A stretch of 37,727 nucleotides of DNA from Phycisphaerales bacterium (GTDB lineage Bacteria > Planctomycetota > Phycisphaerae > Phycisphaerales > UBA1924), in contig JAJDDG010000081.1 in NCBI GenBank assembly GCA_029260435.1, forward strand, positions 1 through 37,727, in the 5' to 3' direction. Each line of letters opens with the position of its first letter. Position 1 is the stretch's first letter. Both the position numbers and the translations under genes were made by a program. Under the pieces are notes generated by a model that had not been told where the DNA came from, searched no databases, and was given only the letters and a program-made list of their open reading frames with translations. Positions 11,323 through 19,225 of this stretch are shown here, piece after piece.

Positions 11323-12105
11323 GTGAGAATCCGCAACGCGATCTATCAGTTCGGTGAGATCAGTGGGGGGGGGGCCAACTCAAACGAGGATCTGCTCACC
11401 CGGATCGCGAGTGTCTTCAAAGAAGCAATCGGGATGCCGATGGTCGGGATGAGTGTCTTCGAAAAAGGTGTCACCAGTGAAGCCGCCGCGATCTGGGTCG
11501 AAGGACCATGGGAGACTTTCGACCGGGATCACTTCATCAAACAGTCCGCGTGGGCGAAAGACGACCGCGTGCTCGCCAAACGCCTGGAAATCTCCCCGCA
11601 GGGGGTCGTCTACTGCCGCAGCGAACTGATGTCAGACTCCGAATTCCAGGCGACCCGTCTCTACAACGAATTCCAGCGCCCGCTCGGTATCGGCGATCAG
11701 TTGATGGTCCGCTATCAGCGCCACGACGGCGTCGAACTGGTCATCACCGCAGCAAGAGAACTCGACTCCGGAACCGTCACCCGATCGGTTGTCTCCCAAG
11801 CAGAACAGATCACGCAATATGCCGCACAGGCATGGGCGAGCGCATGGAACAACGAGCCGGATTGGCTCTCGCGCCTCAGCCCCACCGCGACCCGCGTCCT
11901 CGAACTCGTCCTCGAAGGCTACGACGACACGCAGATCTCCCGCATGCTCGGACTCACCTACCACTCCGTCCGGGCGCACCTCAAACGCATGTTCCGCCAC
12001 GCAGGTGTCCGCTCGAGACTGCACCTGATGCGGGCGATCCGAGGCTCACGCCCCTGCGGCGAGATCATCCAGTGCAAGCCGACACCCGAACCGCAACACA
12101 TGTAG
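11323..12105 (+). CDS. LuxR/GerE-type HTH transcriptional regulator
   Basis: A 260-residue protein. The C-terminal HTH of the LuxR/FixJ type is clear at about 184-240: LSPTATRVLELVLEGYDDTQISRMLGLTYHSVRAHLKRMFRHAG, with the expected ISRMLGL-x-x-x-SVRAHLKRM recognition region. The N-terminal 175 residues resemble no receiver domain (no phosphorylatable Asp pattern is seen) and could be a small-molecule sensor domain, but I do not recognise it. The start is a GTG with GGAGAGAAGG just upstream. The gene stands alone, with dyad sequences in the upstream region that may be its own operator. Confidence 0.8.
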   Translation: MRIRNAIYQFGEISGGGANSNEDLLTRIASVFKEAIGMPMVGMSVFEKGVTSEAAAIWVEGPWETFDRDHFIKQSAWAKDDRVLAKRLEISPQGVVYCRSELMSDSEFQATRLYNEFQRPLGIGDQLMVRYQRHDGVELVITAARELDSGTVTRSVVSQAEQITQYAAQAWASAWNNEPDWLSRLSPTATRVLELVLEGYDDTQISRMLGLTYHSVRAHLKRMFRHAGVRSRLHLMRAIRGSRPCGEIIQCKPTPEPQHM

Positions 12106-12171
12106 ATTCTCCGCAGGAATAGGGATGTTCTGCTGGGAAAGAGCGGGAAGGCGGGGAGCGGAGGGTCTGTC

Positions 12172-13065
12172 GTGCGCGTTCACCTGTTGCAATACGACAT
12201 CAAATGGGAAGACAAAGCCGCCAACCACGCCCGCGTGCGCGAAATGATCGAGCAGGCAAATGTCCTGCCGGGTGATCTCGTTGTGCTGCCCGAGATGTTC
12301 GATACGGGTTTTTCCCTGAATGTCTCGAAAACCAACGACACCGATCGCACTTCCGAACAATTCCTCAAAGCGATCGCCGCATCAACCGGCGCGCTGATCC
12401 AAGGCGCCCAGACCATCCGCCGGGATGATGGAAAGGGGCTGAACCGCGCGATCGTTGTTCAACCCTCCGGCGCGATCTCTGCCACCTACGACAAAGTCCA
12501 CCCTTTCACATACGGCAGAGAAGGCGAAGCATTCGTCGGCGGCAGCGCCGTGACGACATACACATGGCAGTGCGGCGGGGGCGGGGAAAACGCCTGTGAA
12601 GCGGGTGGTAGGGGGGGCGGTGGTAGGGGGGTGGGGGGACTCCGTGTTTGCCCCGTGATTTGTTACGACCTCCGCTTCCCGGAGCTGTTCCGCGCCGGGC
12701 TGATCCGCGGCGCCGAGGCCTTCGCGATCGGAGCAAATTGGCCCAGCGCCCGAGCCGAGCATTGGCGAGCCCTCATCATCGCTCGCGCCATCGAGAACCA
12801 GGCGTTTGTTTTCGCCGTAAACCGGTGCGGCGAGGATCCGCATCTCTCCTACAACGGGGGCTCAATGATTGTCGCTCCTGATGGTGCCGTCCTTGCAGAG
12901 CTCGCCGCGGATCCCGCGTCCATCTCTGTGGAGATCGACCCACGCGATGTCTGGTCATGGCGTGGGAAGTTCCCCGCATGCCGGGATCGCCGCCCAGGGG
13001 TATATGCCGGGTGGGGCTCGGGTTATGAGGGCGGGGCGGGTCCGAGAATGTTTGCCGGCTCGTGA
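12172..13065 (+). CDS. Nitrilase-superfamily amidase (omega-amidase/YafV-like)
   Basis: A 297-residue carbon-nitrogen hydrolase with the E-K-C catalytic triad: Glu41 (VLPEMFDTGF), Lys108 (YDKVHPF) and Cys164 (CYDLRFPE). The FDTGF and CYDLRFPELFR segments resemble the omega-amidase group, which hydrolyses alpha-keto acid amides such as 2-oxoglutaramate; this subgroup call is tentative. A glycine-rich run at about residues 139-157 lies just before the catalytic cysteine strand. Such an insert is not usual in the family and is encoded by a G-tract. GTG start with GGAGGG 6 bases upstream, 66 bp after the LuxR-type gene. Confidence 0.87.
   Translation: MRVHLLQYDIKWEDKAANHARVREMIEQANVLPGDLVVLPEMFDTGFSLNVSKTNDTDRTSEQFLKAIAASTGALIQGAQTIRRDDGKGLNRAIVVQPSGAISATYDKVHPFTYGREGEAFVGGSAVTTYTWQCGGGGENACEAGGRGGGGRGVGGLRVCPVICYDLRFPELFRAGLIRGAEAFAIGANWPSARAEHWRALIIARAIENQAFVFAVNRCGEDPHLSYNGGSMIVAPDGAVLAELAADPASISVEIDPRDVWSWRGKFPACRDRRPGVYAGWGSGYEGGAGPRMFAGS
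12576..12638 (+). repeat. G-tract with G-quadruplex potential inside the amidase gene
   Basis: The coding strand has successive G-runs of 5, 4, 3, 7, 6 and 6 bases within about 60 bp, enough to satisfy the G3+N1-7 quadruplex pattern for the last four runs if a loop of 8 is tolerated. It encodes a Gly/Arg-rich loop. It could stall polymerases or slip, changing length between strains. Confidence 0.6.
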
Positions 13066-13091
13066 AAAACACGATTGAATGCCCTATTGGA

Positions 13092-13119
13092 TTGACGGAG
13101 CCCACCTAGGTGTTACATT
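13092..13119 (+). promoter_or_regulatory. Sigma70-like promoter of candidate ncRNA 1
   Basis: TTGACG at 13092-13097 and TACATT at 13114-13119 are separated by 16 bases. Four of six -10 bases match TATAAT and five of six -35 bases match TTGACA. Transcription would start near 13126, at the beginning of a run of stem-loops. Confidence 0.5.
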
Positions 13120-13125
13120 GCACAT

Positions 13126-13580
13126 GTTGAGTTCGCCCAGCTATCTGAGCTAGGGCATCCTTCCCAGAGGCGTGAAGCACCTTTGGGAAACTGGAGCGAG
13201 AGGGAAGCACCACTCACTCCGACAATCGAATAGGCCCTAGAGGGTTCCGGTCTGATTTGGCGCAACCGCTGTATCAGATTGGATTTAGCTTACTGACTCC
13301 TCCGTGGTGGGCTGGTACGCGAACGGGTGCAAGGCCTGGTCGCTCAGCACAAAAAACCACGGATTCCCTGTGCTCGCTTCGCCGGTGGTAAATCATCGGC
13401 GAAGTGATTGAGAGAGAGCCGGGCTCATACCCGGCAAGCGGCTTCGGAAACGAAGGGGAGGTTTCCAAAGCGGCCGCGTTGAGCTGAAAAGCTCGGAGGC
13501 GGCGTTAGTTGAGAAGAGGCGAAGGTTCGCCTCACAATTTGGTATTTGTTCAGCCACTGAAATTGTCAGCGGCTTTTGTT
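13126..13580 (+). ncRNA. Candidate structured non-coding RNA 1 (about 455 nt)
   Basis: No plausible protein is encoded, yet stems follow one another: CCC-AGCT/AGCT-A-GGG (13136-13155), a 10-bp stem TTCCCAGAGG/CCTTTGGGAA (13161-13189), GGAGCGAG/CTCACTCC (13193-13220), TCTGAT/ATCAGA (13251-13278), GCCGGG/CCCGGC (13418-13435), GCCGC-GAGCT-GAAA-AGCTC-GCGGC (13473-13503) and GAGGCGA/TCGCCTC (13516-13533). A promoter precedes it and an intrinsic terminator ends it. I saw no tmRNA 3' end or T-loop, no RNase P conserved core and no SRP loop, so I do not assign a family. It lies between convergent protein genes, where leader RNAs of either gene are unlikely. Confidence 0.5.
13553..13580 (+). terminator. 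Intrinsic terminator of candidate ncRNA 1
   Basis: GCCACTGA/TCAGCGGC stem (13553-13560 with 13566-13573, one mismatch) with loop AATTG, then TTTTGTT. A competing helix ACAATTT (13534-13540) with AAATTGT (13560-13566) would break this stem, so the end could be bistable. Confidence 0.6.
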
Positions 13581-13588
13581 GTGCGCGC

Positions 13589-13616
13589 TTGACCGCCCCC
13601 ATCTGGGTGCTATCTT
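13589..13616 (+). promoter_or_regulatory. Sigma70-like promoter of candidate ncRNA 2
   Basis: TTGACC (13589-13594), 16-base spacer, TATCTT (13611-13616). It has the same layout as the promoter before ncRNA 1 and starts 9 bases after that RNA's terminator. Predicted start near 13623. Confidence 0.5.
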
Positions 13617-13622
13617 GTGACT

Positions 13623-13809
13623 GGAGTCTCAACGGCGGGGCACAGGGCCTTCGTTGTTGAGAGAGATTCGGTCGCTCGAAAGAGCACATATGGGGGCCGA
13701 TCGGGAAACCGGTCAGCCTCGATTCGAGCTTCCGCTCAACAACCTGCCACACCATTTAGGAGGAGTCACGCCTCGGCCCGGGATACCGGACCGAGGCGTT
13801 TACCTTTTT
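13623..13809 (+). ncRNA. Candidate structured non-coding RNA 2 (about 187 nt)
   Basis: A long-range helix GTTGTTGAG (13653-13661) with CTCAACAAC (13735-13743) is extended outward by GGCGG (13634-13638) with CTGCC (13744-13748). It encloses the small hairpins GCTC-GAAA-GAGC, GATCGGG-AAA-CCGGTC and CTCG-ATT-CGAG. A strong terminator closes the unit. The size and rod-like outer fold recall 6S RNA, but I cannot show the 6S central bubble, so the family is open. No convincing ORF with a ribosome site is present. Confidence 0.5.
13769..13809 (+). terminator. Intrinsic terminator of candidate ncRNA 2
   Basis: Perfect 8-bp stem CGCCTCGG (13769-13776) with CCGAGGCG (13791-13798), followed by TTTACCTTTTT. 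There is no T-run on the other strand, so it acts rightwards. Confidence 0.75.
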
Positions 13810-13877
13810 GCGATCGCGCAATCCATGGGCTCACCCCCACAGTGCCGCTCCGACCCCGAGTGAACCCATAGCGGGAC

Positions 13878-15494
13878 TCACCCCTGAGAAGCGGTCCGCT
13901 CCACCTCGTCTAGCGCCGTGATCCCCCGCGCCGCCAGTTGCCACCCGGACTGTTGGAGCGATGTGAAGATCCCCTGCGTAATGATCTCGCGCATCCTCCC
14001 GATCGTCGGATTATTCAGTACCACGTCCCGAAGATGATCGTTGAACTGCAGCATCTCGAAAATCCCCTGCCGACCGTGATACCCCGTCCGCAGGCATCGA
14101 GCGCACCCGGTGGCAGCGAACACCTCGGTTTTCCCCTCGAGATACCGCCCGATCCGCGTCGATTGGGAAGGCGTCACTCGCACCGGCCGCTTGCAGTACT
14201 GGCAAAGATTCCGCAACAGCCGCTGCGCAACGATCAACTCCATCGAATTCGCAACCAGATAAGGCTCCACCCCGAGATCCAGCAGGCGGAAGATCGACCC
14301 GATCGTGTCCTTCGCGTGCACCGTCGAGAATACAACGTGCCCCGTCATCGCCGCCTGCATCCCCGTCCGCGCCGTCTCCTCGTCACGGATTTCGCCAACA
14401 AGAATCACATCCGGATCCTGACGCAGCACCGATCGCAGGAGCGAGCCGAAAGACGAATTCGTTGATACCGGGATCTGTGTGCACCCCTCGATCGAATACT
14501 CGACCGGATCCTCGATCGTCACAACGTTCCGCCGATCCCGATCGATCTCCCGCAGCGCGTTGTAGAGCGTCGTCGTCTTGCCCGAGCCCGTCGGGCCGGA
14601 AACCAGCAGAAAACCAGAGTCCTGGGAGCAGACACGCTTCACCGCGTCGTGCATGTAGCTCGGCAGATTCAGATCTCCCAACGACTGCGGCGACGTCCGC
14701 GAGTCAAGAATACGCAGCACCAGCTTCTGCCCATGCACAGTCGGTGTGAACGACGCCCGGAAATCCACACGCCGATCCGGATACCGTGCGCTCATGTGCC
14801 CGTCCAGCACCGCGTCCCGCCCCGCCTGCTGCATCTCGCACGCCGTTTTAATCAACCCCATCAGCACCTCACCCACTGTTTCCGGGATATCGGTGATGCT
14901 CACCATCTGCCCGTCGATCCGCATCCGCACCTGCATGGCATCACGCTTGGGCTCGCAGTGGATATCCGTCGCCCGAGCCTTCGACGCAAGCTGCAATAAC
15001 ACACGCGTCGCCATAGGTCCCGGCGCATCGTTCGCCAGAGTGTCCGAGGGCCTGCCCGAAGCGTCGATCAGCGTGATCGATTCCAGCGGCACATTTTTCG
15101 GCGGCAGCGAATCGATCACGTCAAGCAACTCGCTCGCCCACGTCGGGATCGCCGACAGCTTGTTCGTCTTGAGCGGCATCGCATCAACTGTCGCCGTATC
15201 CACACGCGCAACCTCGAACGCGAACGTGTGCTGCCCGATCGTGATCACGTCCCCCTCGCTCAGCTTGGTCTCCGAGACTTGCTGCCCGTTCAGGCGCGTC
15301 CCGTTTCGTGATCCCAGATCCCGCAGCACATACCGACCGCTCTTGTCCTGCTCGACCACGCAGTGGAACCGCGAGGCCACGTTGTCATTGATCGGGATAT
15401 CGTTGTCCGGGTGTCTTCCGATAGCCAGCGGGCGGTCCGCTAGCGGCACATCGCCGATAGCTTTGTCGTTCGATGTCAGACGAAATCTGGGCAT
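13878..15494 (-). CDS. FHA domain fused to a GspE/PilB-type secretion ATPase
   Basis: A 538-residue fusion. Residues 1-95 form an FHA phosphothreonine-binding domain (GR at 26-27, SRFH at 41-44, GSRNGT at 61-66). From about 160 it is a type II secretion/type IV pilus assembly ATPase: Walker A GPTGSGKT at 300-307, Asp box VVTIEDPVEY, Walker B DPDVILVGEIRDEE near 360-373, His box TGHVVFSTVHAKD, and the zinc tetracysteine C431-C434-C464-C467. The usual N1 (T2SSE_N) domain is replaced by FHA, suggesting that a Ser/Thr kinase controls the motor. No pilin or gsp genes lie nearby. ATG with GGGAG about 10 bases upstream. Confidence 0.92.
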   Translation of the reverse strand: MPRFRLTSNDKAIGDVPLADRPLAIGRHPDNDIPINDNVASRFHCVVEQDKSGRYVLRDLGSRNGTRLNGQQVSETKLSEGDVITIGQHTFAFEVARVDTATVDAMPLKTNKLSAIPTWASELLDVIDSLPPKNVPLESITLIDASGRPSDTLANDAPGPMATRVLLQLASKARATDIHCEPKRDAMQVRMRIDGQMVSITDIPETVGEVLMGLIKTACEMQQAGRDAVLDGHMSARYPDRRVDFRASFTPTVHGQKLVLRILDSRTSPQSLGDLNLPSYMHDAVKRVCSQDSGFLLVSGPTGSGKTTTLYNALREIDRDRRNVVTIEDPVEYSIEGCTQIPVSTNSSFGSLLRSVLRQDPDVILVGEIRDEETARTGMQAAMTGHVVFSTVHAKDTIGSIFRLLDLGVEPYLVANSMELIVAQRLLRNLCQYCKRPVRVTPSQSTRIGRYLEGKTEVFAATGCARCLRTGYHGRQGIFEMLQFNDHLRDVVLNNPTIGRMREIITQGIFTSLQQSGWQLAARGITALDEVERTASQG

Positions 15495-15654
15495 ACGCGC
15501 AACTCTCCCGGGTGGTGGACCACGATCGCCCTATCCTACCGCACACAACGTGCAGCAAAAAGGTGCGTATTCGAATCAACACTTCCCAGAAGTATCCGGT
15601 TGCAAGGCCCACCCCTACGCCGAATTCTGCCCGACCATACCGCACACTTCCATC

Positions 15655-15690
15655 CCAAAAACTAAAAGACCTCGCTCTTTCATGCGAGGT
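15655..15690 (-). terminator. Intrinsic terminator after the tRNA remnant
   Basis: On the minus strand ACCTCGC-N8-GCGAGGT is followed by CTTTTAGTTTTT. It sits 28 bp past the 3' end of the tRNA fragment, as expected for a tRNA terminator that was kept when the 5' half of the gene was lost. Confidence 0.7.
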
Positions 15691-15717
15691 ATCTTCACCT
15701 ATAGACTCATTCTTAAA

Positions 15718-15764
15718 AGCGGGTGACCGGACTCGAACCGGCGACATTCAGCTTCGAAGGCTGC
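15718..15764 (-). pseudogene. tRNA 3'-half remnant (tRNA-Gly-like)
   Basis: The minus strand carries an anticodon stem-loop (loop CTTCGAA), a variable loop, a T-arm GCCGG-TTCGAGT-CCGGT, an acceptor 3' strand CACCCGC and discriminator T. It closely matches the intact tRNA-Gly at 23384-23455. The D-arm and acceptor 5' strand (GCGGGTG expected) are absent; sequence upstream of the anticodon stem is unrelated and GC-rich. The anticodon would read TCG, but discriminator U and overall similarity point to a glycine tRNA, perhaps TCC with one change. Loss from the anticodon stem upward is what tRNA-targeting integrases produce. Confidence 0.7.
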
Positions 15765-15843
15765 CAGCCCCCCTCGCAAACCTCTTGTGAATCAGGGGCT
15801 TACGAAACCGGTGAATCCGCGCACCGCTATACCCCCAGCAGTT
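15765..15843 (+). repeat. Imperfect direct repeat, copy A (79 bp)
   Basis: Shares CAGCCCCCCTCGCAA, TGAATCC and CTATACCCCCAGCAGTTG in the same order and spacing with copy B at 23189-23268, with diverged sequence between. It begins directly where the tRNA remnant ends. Confidence 0.75.
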
Positions 15844-15938
15844 GCACAGAGAATCCACCGTCAGACCCCGACCTTGCTGCCGTGATCGAGGCGTGGTCCG
15901 ACCTCCAGTTGGCGATTCGTGCAGCGATCATTGTGTGA
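15765..15938 (+). pseudogene. Short open fragment joined to the tRNA remnant (repeat copy A)
   Basis: Starting at the tRNA break, a frame reads QPPSQTSCESGAYETGE, then SYTPSS-like and DPDLAAVIEAWSDLQLAIRAAI before TGA. It has no start of its own and seems to be the tail of a longer gene whose front is gone. The first 79 bp are homologous to the copy at 23189-23268, which reads QPPSQPPDDSMTYEDDESPP then SYTPSS and stop. Similar peptides in two copies argue that this was once translated. I do not name a family; association with an integrating element is inferred from the tRNA junction. Confidence 0.45.
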
Positions 15939-16147
15939 GTCAATTCGAGCTAGTTCGAGGGCGCTGAGCGTACAGAGCGGATTGTTCCATCCCATCTCGC
16001 TGATGAGCCAATCCTCACAAAGTGTGACCATGCGGGGACGGGGGGGAGCAGGGACGCCGCGTTGAATTTCAGCGGTTGTGTGGGATTCGCTAAATAAGAT
16101 ATTCAGGAGGGTGCGAGATAGACCGTTCAACTACTTCAGCTGCACAT
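15939..16147. other. Intergenic stretch without recognised gene
   Basis: About 210 bp between the tail fragment and the terminator of the dockerin gene. A minus-strand open frame crosses it (15861-16130) but overlaps the tail fragment, lacks family features and has no ribosome site. I see nothing else. Confidence 0.5.
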
Positions 16148-16178
16148 GAAAAAGCCCCACGCTCTCGCGCAGGGCTCT
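16148..16178 (-). terminator. Intrinsic terminator of the dockerin-protein gene
   Basis: On the minus strand AGCCC-N14-GGGCT (with a GCG/CGC inner stem) is followed by a T-run, 27-57 bp after the stop codon. Confidence 0.65.
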
Positions 16179-16204
16179 CGGAGAATCAATCTATATCCCA
16201 TGGT

Positions 16205-19009
16205 TTATGGGCAGGGATTCCCCAGACGGAAGAGCACGAAACTGATGTCGTTGACATCGATGACACCATCGCCGTTCGCATCACCGTCCGGCGCGGGGCC
16301 GCCCAGGCGGAACAATACGAAGCTGATGTCGTTGACATCGACCGTGCCATCACCGTTGGCATCGCCGTCGCACGGTGTCGCGGCTGCGGTGAACGAGGTG
16401 CTTGTGATGGTGAGCGACGGGATATCGCCCGCTGTGATCGAGACACTCTCGATACCCTCGAAGGTGCTGGTCGCGCCGAGAGGAATGAAGTGGAGCTGAT
16501 CGCCGAGCACGGTCCCCTGCCCGGGGATGGAGATGGAGACAGGTTGAGCCCAGTTGAGGTTGGTATCAATGCCGTTGAACGGATCGCCGGGGCCGCGTGC
16601 GATCGGGGGGGCGCTCGGGGCAATGAGCGTTGCTTCACTGTGCGTCGGCCAAGGCACCGGGCCGCCGGGATCGGTCACGGTCGTCGCCGCTGCGCCACCG
16701 GTGTTGTCTACTCCGGTTGCGAGCAGAACCGAGATGCCGCCGCTGAGGACCTCGATATCGACACTTGAGGAACCGACGGCGGTGTAATCGGGCGTGACGC
16801 GGACGCCGTCTTTGCCGGAAGAGCCGATATTGGAAATGATGAGTGAGCCGGTGTCCTGCTGCGAGCCGCCGAAGAAGCCGCTGGTGGAAAGAGCAAGAGT
16901 GGCACCAGCAGGTGCGGAGTCGGTGGGATCAATGGGATCCCAGTCACCCGAGAAGGCGATGAACTGGTCATCCTCGATATCGTTCGACGTATTCGGCAAG
17001 CCGCTGTCCAACGCGATGCCATCCATACCCGACGAGCCGATGTTATCGACGAACAGACCCGCGGAATTGGAGTTGATATGCGCGGAGCCGAGCGCCGAGC
17101 CGAGCGCCTCTTCCGGAGAGTTCTGGATCCATTCCTGGGAGAACGGGACGGAGCCGACACCCGTAAACTGCACGGTCACCTCGGAGGAGTAGTCCATCGT
17201 GCCGACAATATCGAGAGCCGAAACAGATATAGACGTGATTCCAGTAAACACTTCTCCGGTCGATGGATTGGTGACTCCAAGGCATTCATCTATACACCAC
17301 CTCACAATCCAGGAGAAGCTGGTTGAATCACAATTCCAATACGACTCACAAATTGGAGAAATTTGACCACTTGGACAATCGTTCTCGGTCGTAATATCTG
17401 TAGCACGCAGCGCAGGATCAACAACGAATGATCCGACGAGCACCTCGTTGGCATCGAAGAGTTCGTAGAGCGTGCCGGACGTGCCGATCGCGGGGAATGA
17501 CACCTGAAGGTTCGCACCGCTCGCCGTTCCTTCTATCGTAGCTGTCGCCATGACCTGATCGGCAACGCCATTCACACTGCCGATGAGACTTGTGGTCATA
17601 GAGTCGCCGGGGTTGTCGATGAGGATATCTGTAGCGACAGCCCACCCCGAACTCTCACCGAGGCTCACGGAAACGCCGTCCTCGCCGGAGGAGCCGATGT
17701 TATCAACGAGCAGATTGCCGGTTCCGGACTCCTGGGCGAGGGTCGCGTTCCCGAGTGCGGTGTGTGTCAGCCCGTTGGTCGGGAGTGCCGCGCGGAAGCA
17801 GACCGATGCATCGTCGAAGAAGAGCCCCGTGGGCGGGGTGGTCGCGTTGACACCGATGAGTTCGTAGTGCAGGAAGCGCGTCCCGCTCGGCAGCCCGAAC
17901 GTCGAGCCCCGCGCTTCCCACGTGAAGGCATCCCCGTCCGCGGTCGCGGGAAGGACAACACGGTTGAACCCGCTCACGAGGCTCCCGCCGACCGGCACGA
18001 GCGTGCCGTTGGCGTTCTGGCTCTCGCCCGCGATGAGCGAGATGCGGGGCTGACTTGCGCCGGTGGCGGCGTTGAACCATCCGAACATCCGCGCTGCGAT
18101 GCCGCCGGTATCGATCGACTGCGCGTAGTCCTGCACATCGATGATCTGGCTGACCTGCGAGCCGACTCCGACGGTGCTGTTGACCCGGAGCATGCCGTCG
18201 CCGAATAGCGGGCTCACGCCCGCGGACGATCCGACGATGAGGTTAGCGCTCTCTGCGTTCCACTCGCCGGGCGTCCAGGGTGGATCGCCGCCTCCACGAA
18301 AGAAGGGCTGGAGCGGTGCGGCCCCCGAATCGAAGCTGTTATCCGCGAGCATCTCGCAGGTTTTCAGAACGACTGATGTGGTGTCGAAAAACACGCCACC
18401 CGCGGGGATCTGCGAGTTGTTTACAGCGATGTGCAGGGCCATGAAGCGGGTGCCGCTGGGCAGGGCGAACGCGCCGCGGATCTCCTCCCAGGTATTCGGG
18501 TCGCCGTCTGCTGCGAAGCCGTTGATGGAGCTTCGGTTGAACCCGGTGACAAACGTGCCGCCGGCGGGGACCATGGTGCCAACGATGGACTGTGACTCGC
18601 CGGTATTCAGGATGATGGTGGGGGAAACACCGGCGGCTGCGGGGTTCACCCAGATGGAATAGCAGGCGAGCACACTGCCGGAATCAATATCCGCGGCGCA
18701 GGACGAGATGTCCATGACATGGCTGAGTTGCGAGCCGACACCGCCAGCGTTGTTGACCCTCAGCATGCCATCGGGTGAGTGTGGCGTGATCCCGGCGGAG
18801 GAGCCGACGATCAGCGTTGCGTTTTCGGCGTTCCATTCGCCGGGCAGCCACGGGTCACCGGGTGCGCGACCGAAGGTCCGCAGCGGGCTCGAGGTGGACT
18901 CGAACCCGGCGTCCTGGACCTGGTTGGTCACGCCGTCTGGGGTTGCAAATGCAGACGCTGCGCACAGGGTGAGCAGTGCTGGGCCGATGTGGTTCACTGG
19001 GGTGTTCAT
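16205..19009 (-). CDS. Large secreted protein with duplicated beta-rich domain and C-terminal dockerin
   Basis: A 934-residue exported protein with a signal peptide (cleavage near AFATPDG, residue 22-24). Residues about 27-215 and 216-405 are two copies of one domain, each with PGEWNAE-(N/S)-A-(T/N)-LIVGSSAG, DGMLRVN and GVGSQ(L/V)S, ending in LPSGTRF; the fold could be a carbohydrate-binding-like beta-sandwich. Two later stretches repeat NIGSSG-(E/M)-DG. The C-terminal 60 residues hold two dockerin type I calcium loops (DANGDGTVDVNDISFVLFRL and DANGDGVIDVNDISFVLFRL). Function is unknown; display or assembly outside the cell is likely. AGGA precedes the ATG. A Cys-rich insert lies near residues 555-575. 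Confidence 0.85.
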   Translation of the reverse strand: MNTPVNHIGPALLTLCAASAFATPDGVTNQVQDAGFESTSSPLRTFGRAPGDPWLPGEWNAENATLIVGSSAGITPHSPDGMLRVNNAGGVGSQLSHVMDISSCAADIDSGSVLACYSIWVNPAAAGVSPTIILNTGESQSIVGTMVPAGGTFVTGFNRSSINGFAADGDPNTWEEIRGAFALPSGTRFMALHIAVNNSQIPAGGVFFDTTSVVLKTCEMLADNSFDSGAAPLQPFFRGGGDPPWTPGEWNAESANLIVGSSAGVSPLFGDGMLRVNSTVGVGSQVSQIIDVQDYAQSIDTGGIAARMFGWFNAATGASQPRISLIAGESQNANGTLVPVGGSLVSGFNRVVLPATADGDAFTWEARGSTFGLPSGTRFLHYELIGVNATTPPTGLFFDDASVCFRAALPTNGLTHTALGNATLAQESGTGNLLVDNIGSSGEDGVSVSLGESSGWAVATDILIDNPGDSMTTSLIGSVNGVADQVMATATIEGTASGANLQVSFPAIGTSGTLYELFDANEVLVGSFVVDPALRATDITTENDCPSGQISPICESYWNCDSTSFSWIVRWCIDECLGVTNPSTGEVFTGITSISVSALDIVGTMDYSSEVTVQFTGVGSVPFSQEWIQNSPEEALGSALGSAHINSNSAGLFVDNIGSSGMDGIALDSGLPNTSNDIEDDQFIAFSGDWDPIDPTDSAPAGATLALSTSGFFGGSQQDTGSLIISNIGSSGKDGVRVTPDYTAVGSSSVDIEVLSGGISVLLATGVDNTGGAAATTVTDPGGPVPWPTHSEATLIAPSAPPIARGPGDPFNGIDTNLNWAQPVSISIPGQGTVLGDQLHFIPLGATSTFEGIESVSITAGDIPSLTITSTSFTAAATPCDGDANGDGTVDVNDISFVLFRLGGPAPDGDANGDGVIDVNDISFVLFRLGNPCP

Positions 19010-19225
19010 GGTTGAATTCCTGATCTACGTGGTTCAGGGCGATCTGTTATCGCCCGGATTGCTCGGTGTGCCCTCGAACGAGAAGGGCTTGACAACCACA
19101 ACTGCGTCCGGGGTAGATCTATCTTTCAGGGAAACTTGGATATTTTTGTAAGACCATGTCCAACAGAGTGATACGCGGATTTATGCCGGTTATTGATTCT
19201 GTATGTGCTACGCTTGGCATATCTC

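Noticed and set aside
13617..13769. GTGACT (13617-13622) pairing with AGTCAC (13764-13769) as the closing stem of ncRNA 2
   Set aside because: The left arm lies before the predicted transcription start near 13623 and would probably not be in the RNA.
15473..15790. Plus-strand frame containing GDRTRTGDIQL
   Set aside because: This peptide is the familiar false translation of the antisense of a tRNA T-arm and anticodon arm; the DNA is the tRNA remnant.
15861..16130. An 89-residue minus-strand frame
   Set aside because: It overlaps the tail fragment of repeat copy A on the other strand, has no ribosome site and no recognisable domain.
16205..19009. Cellulosome component
   Set aside because: Dockerin-type calcium loops occur in many secreted planctomycete proteins; no cohesin or scaffoldin is present here.
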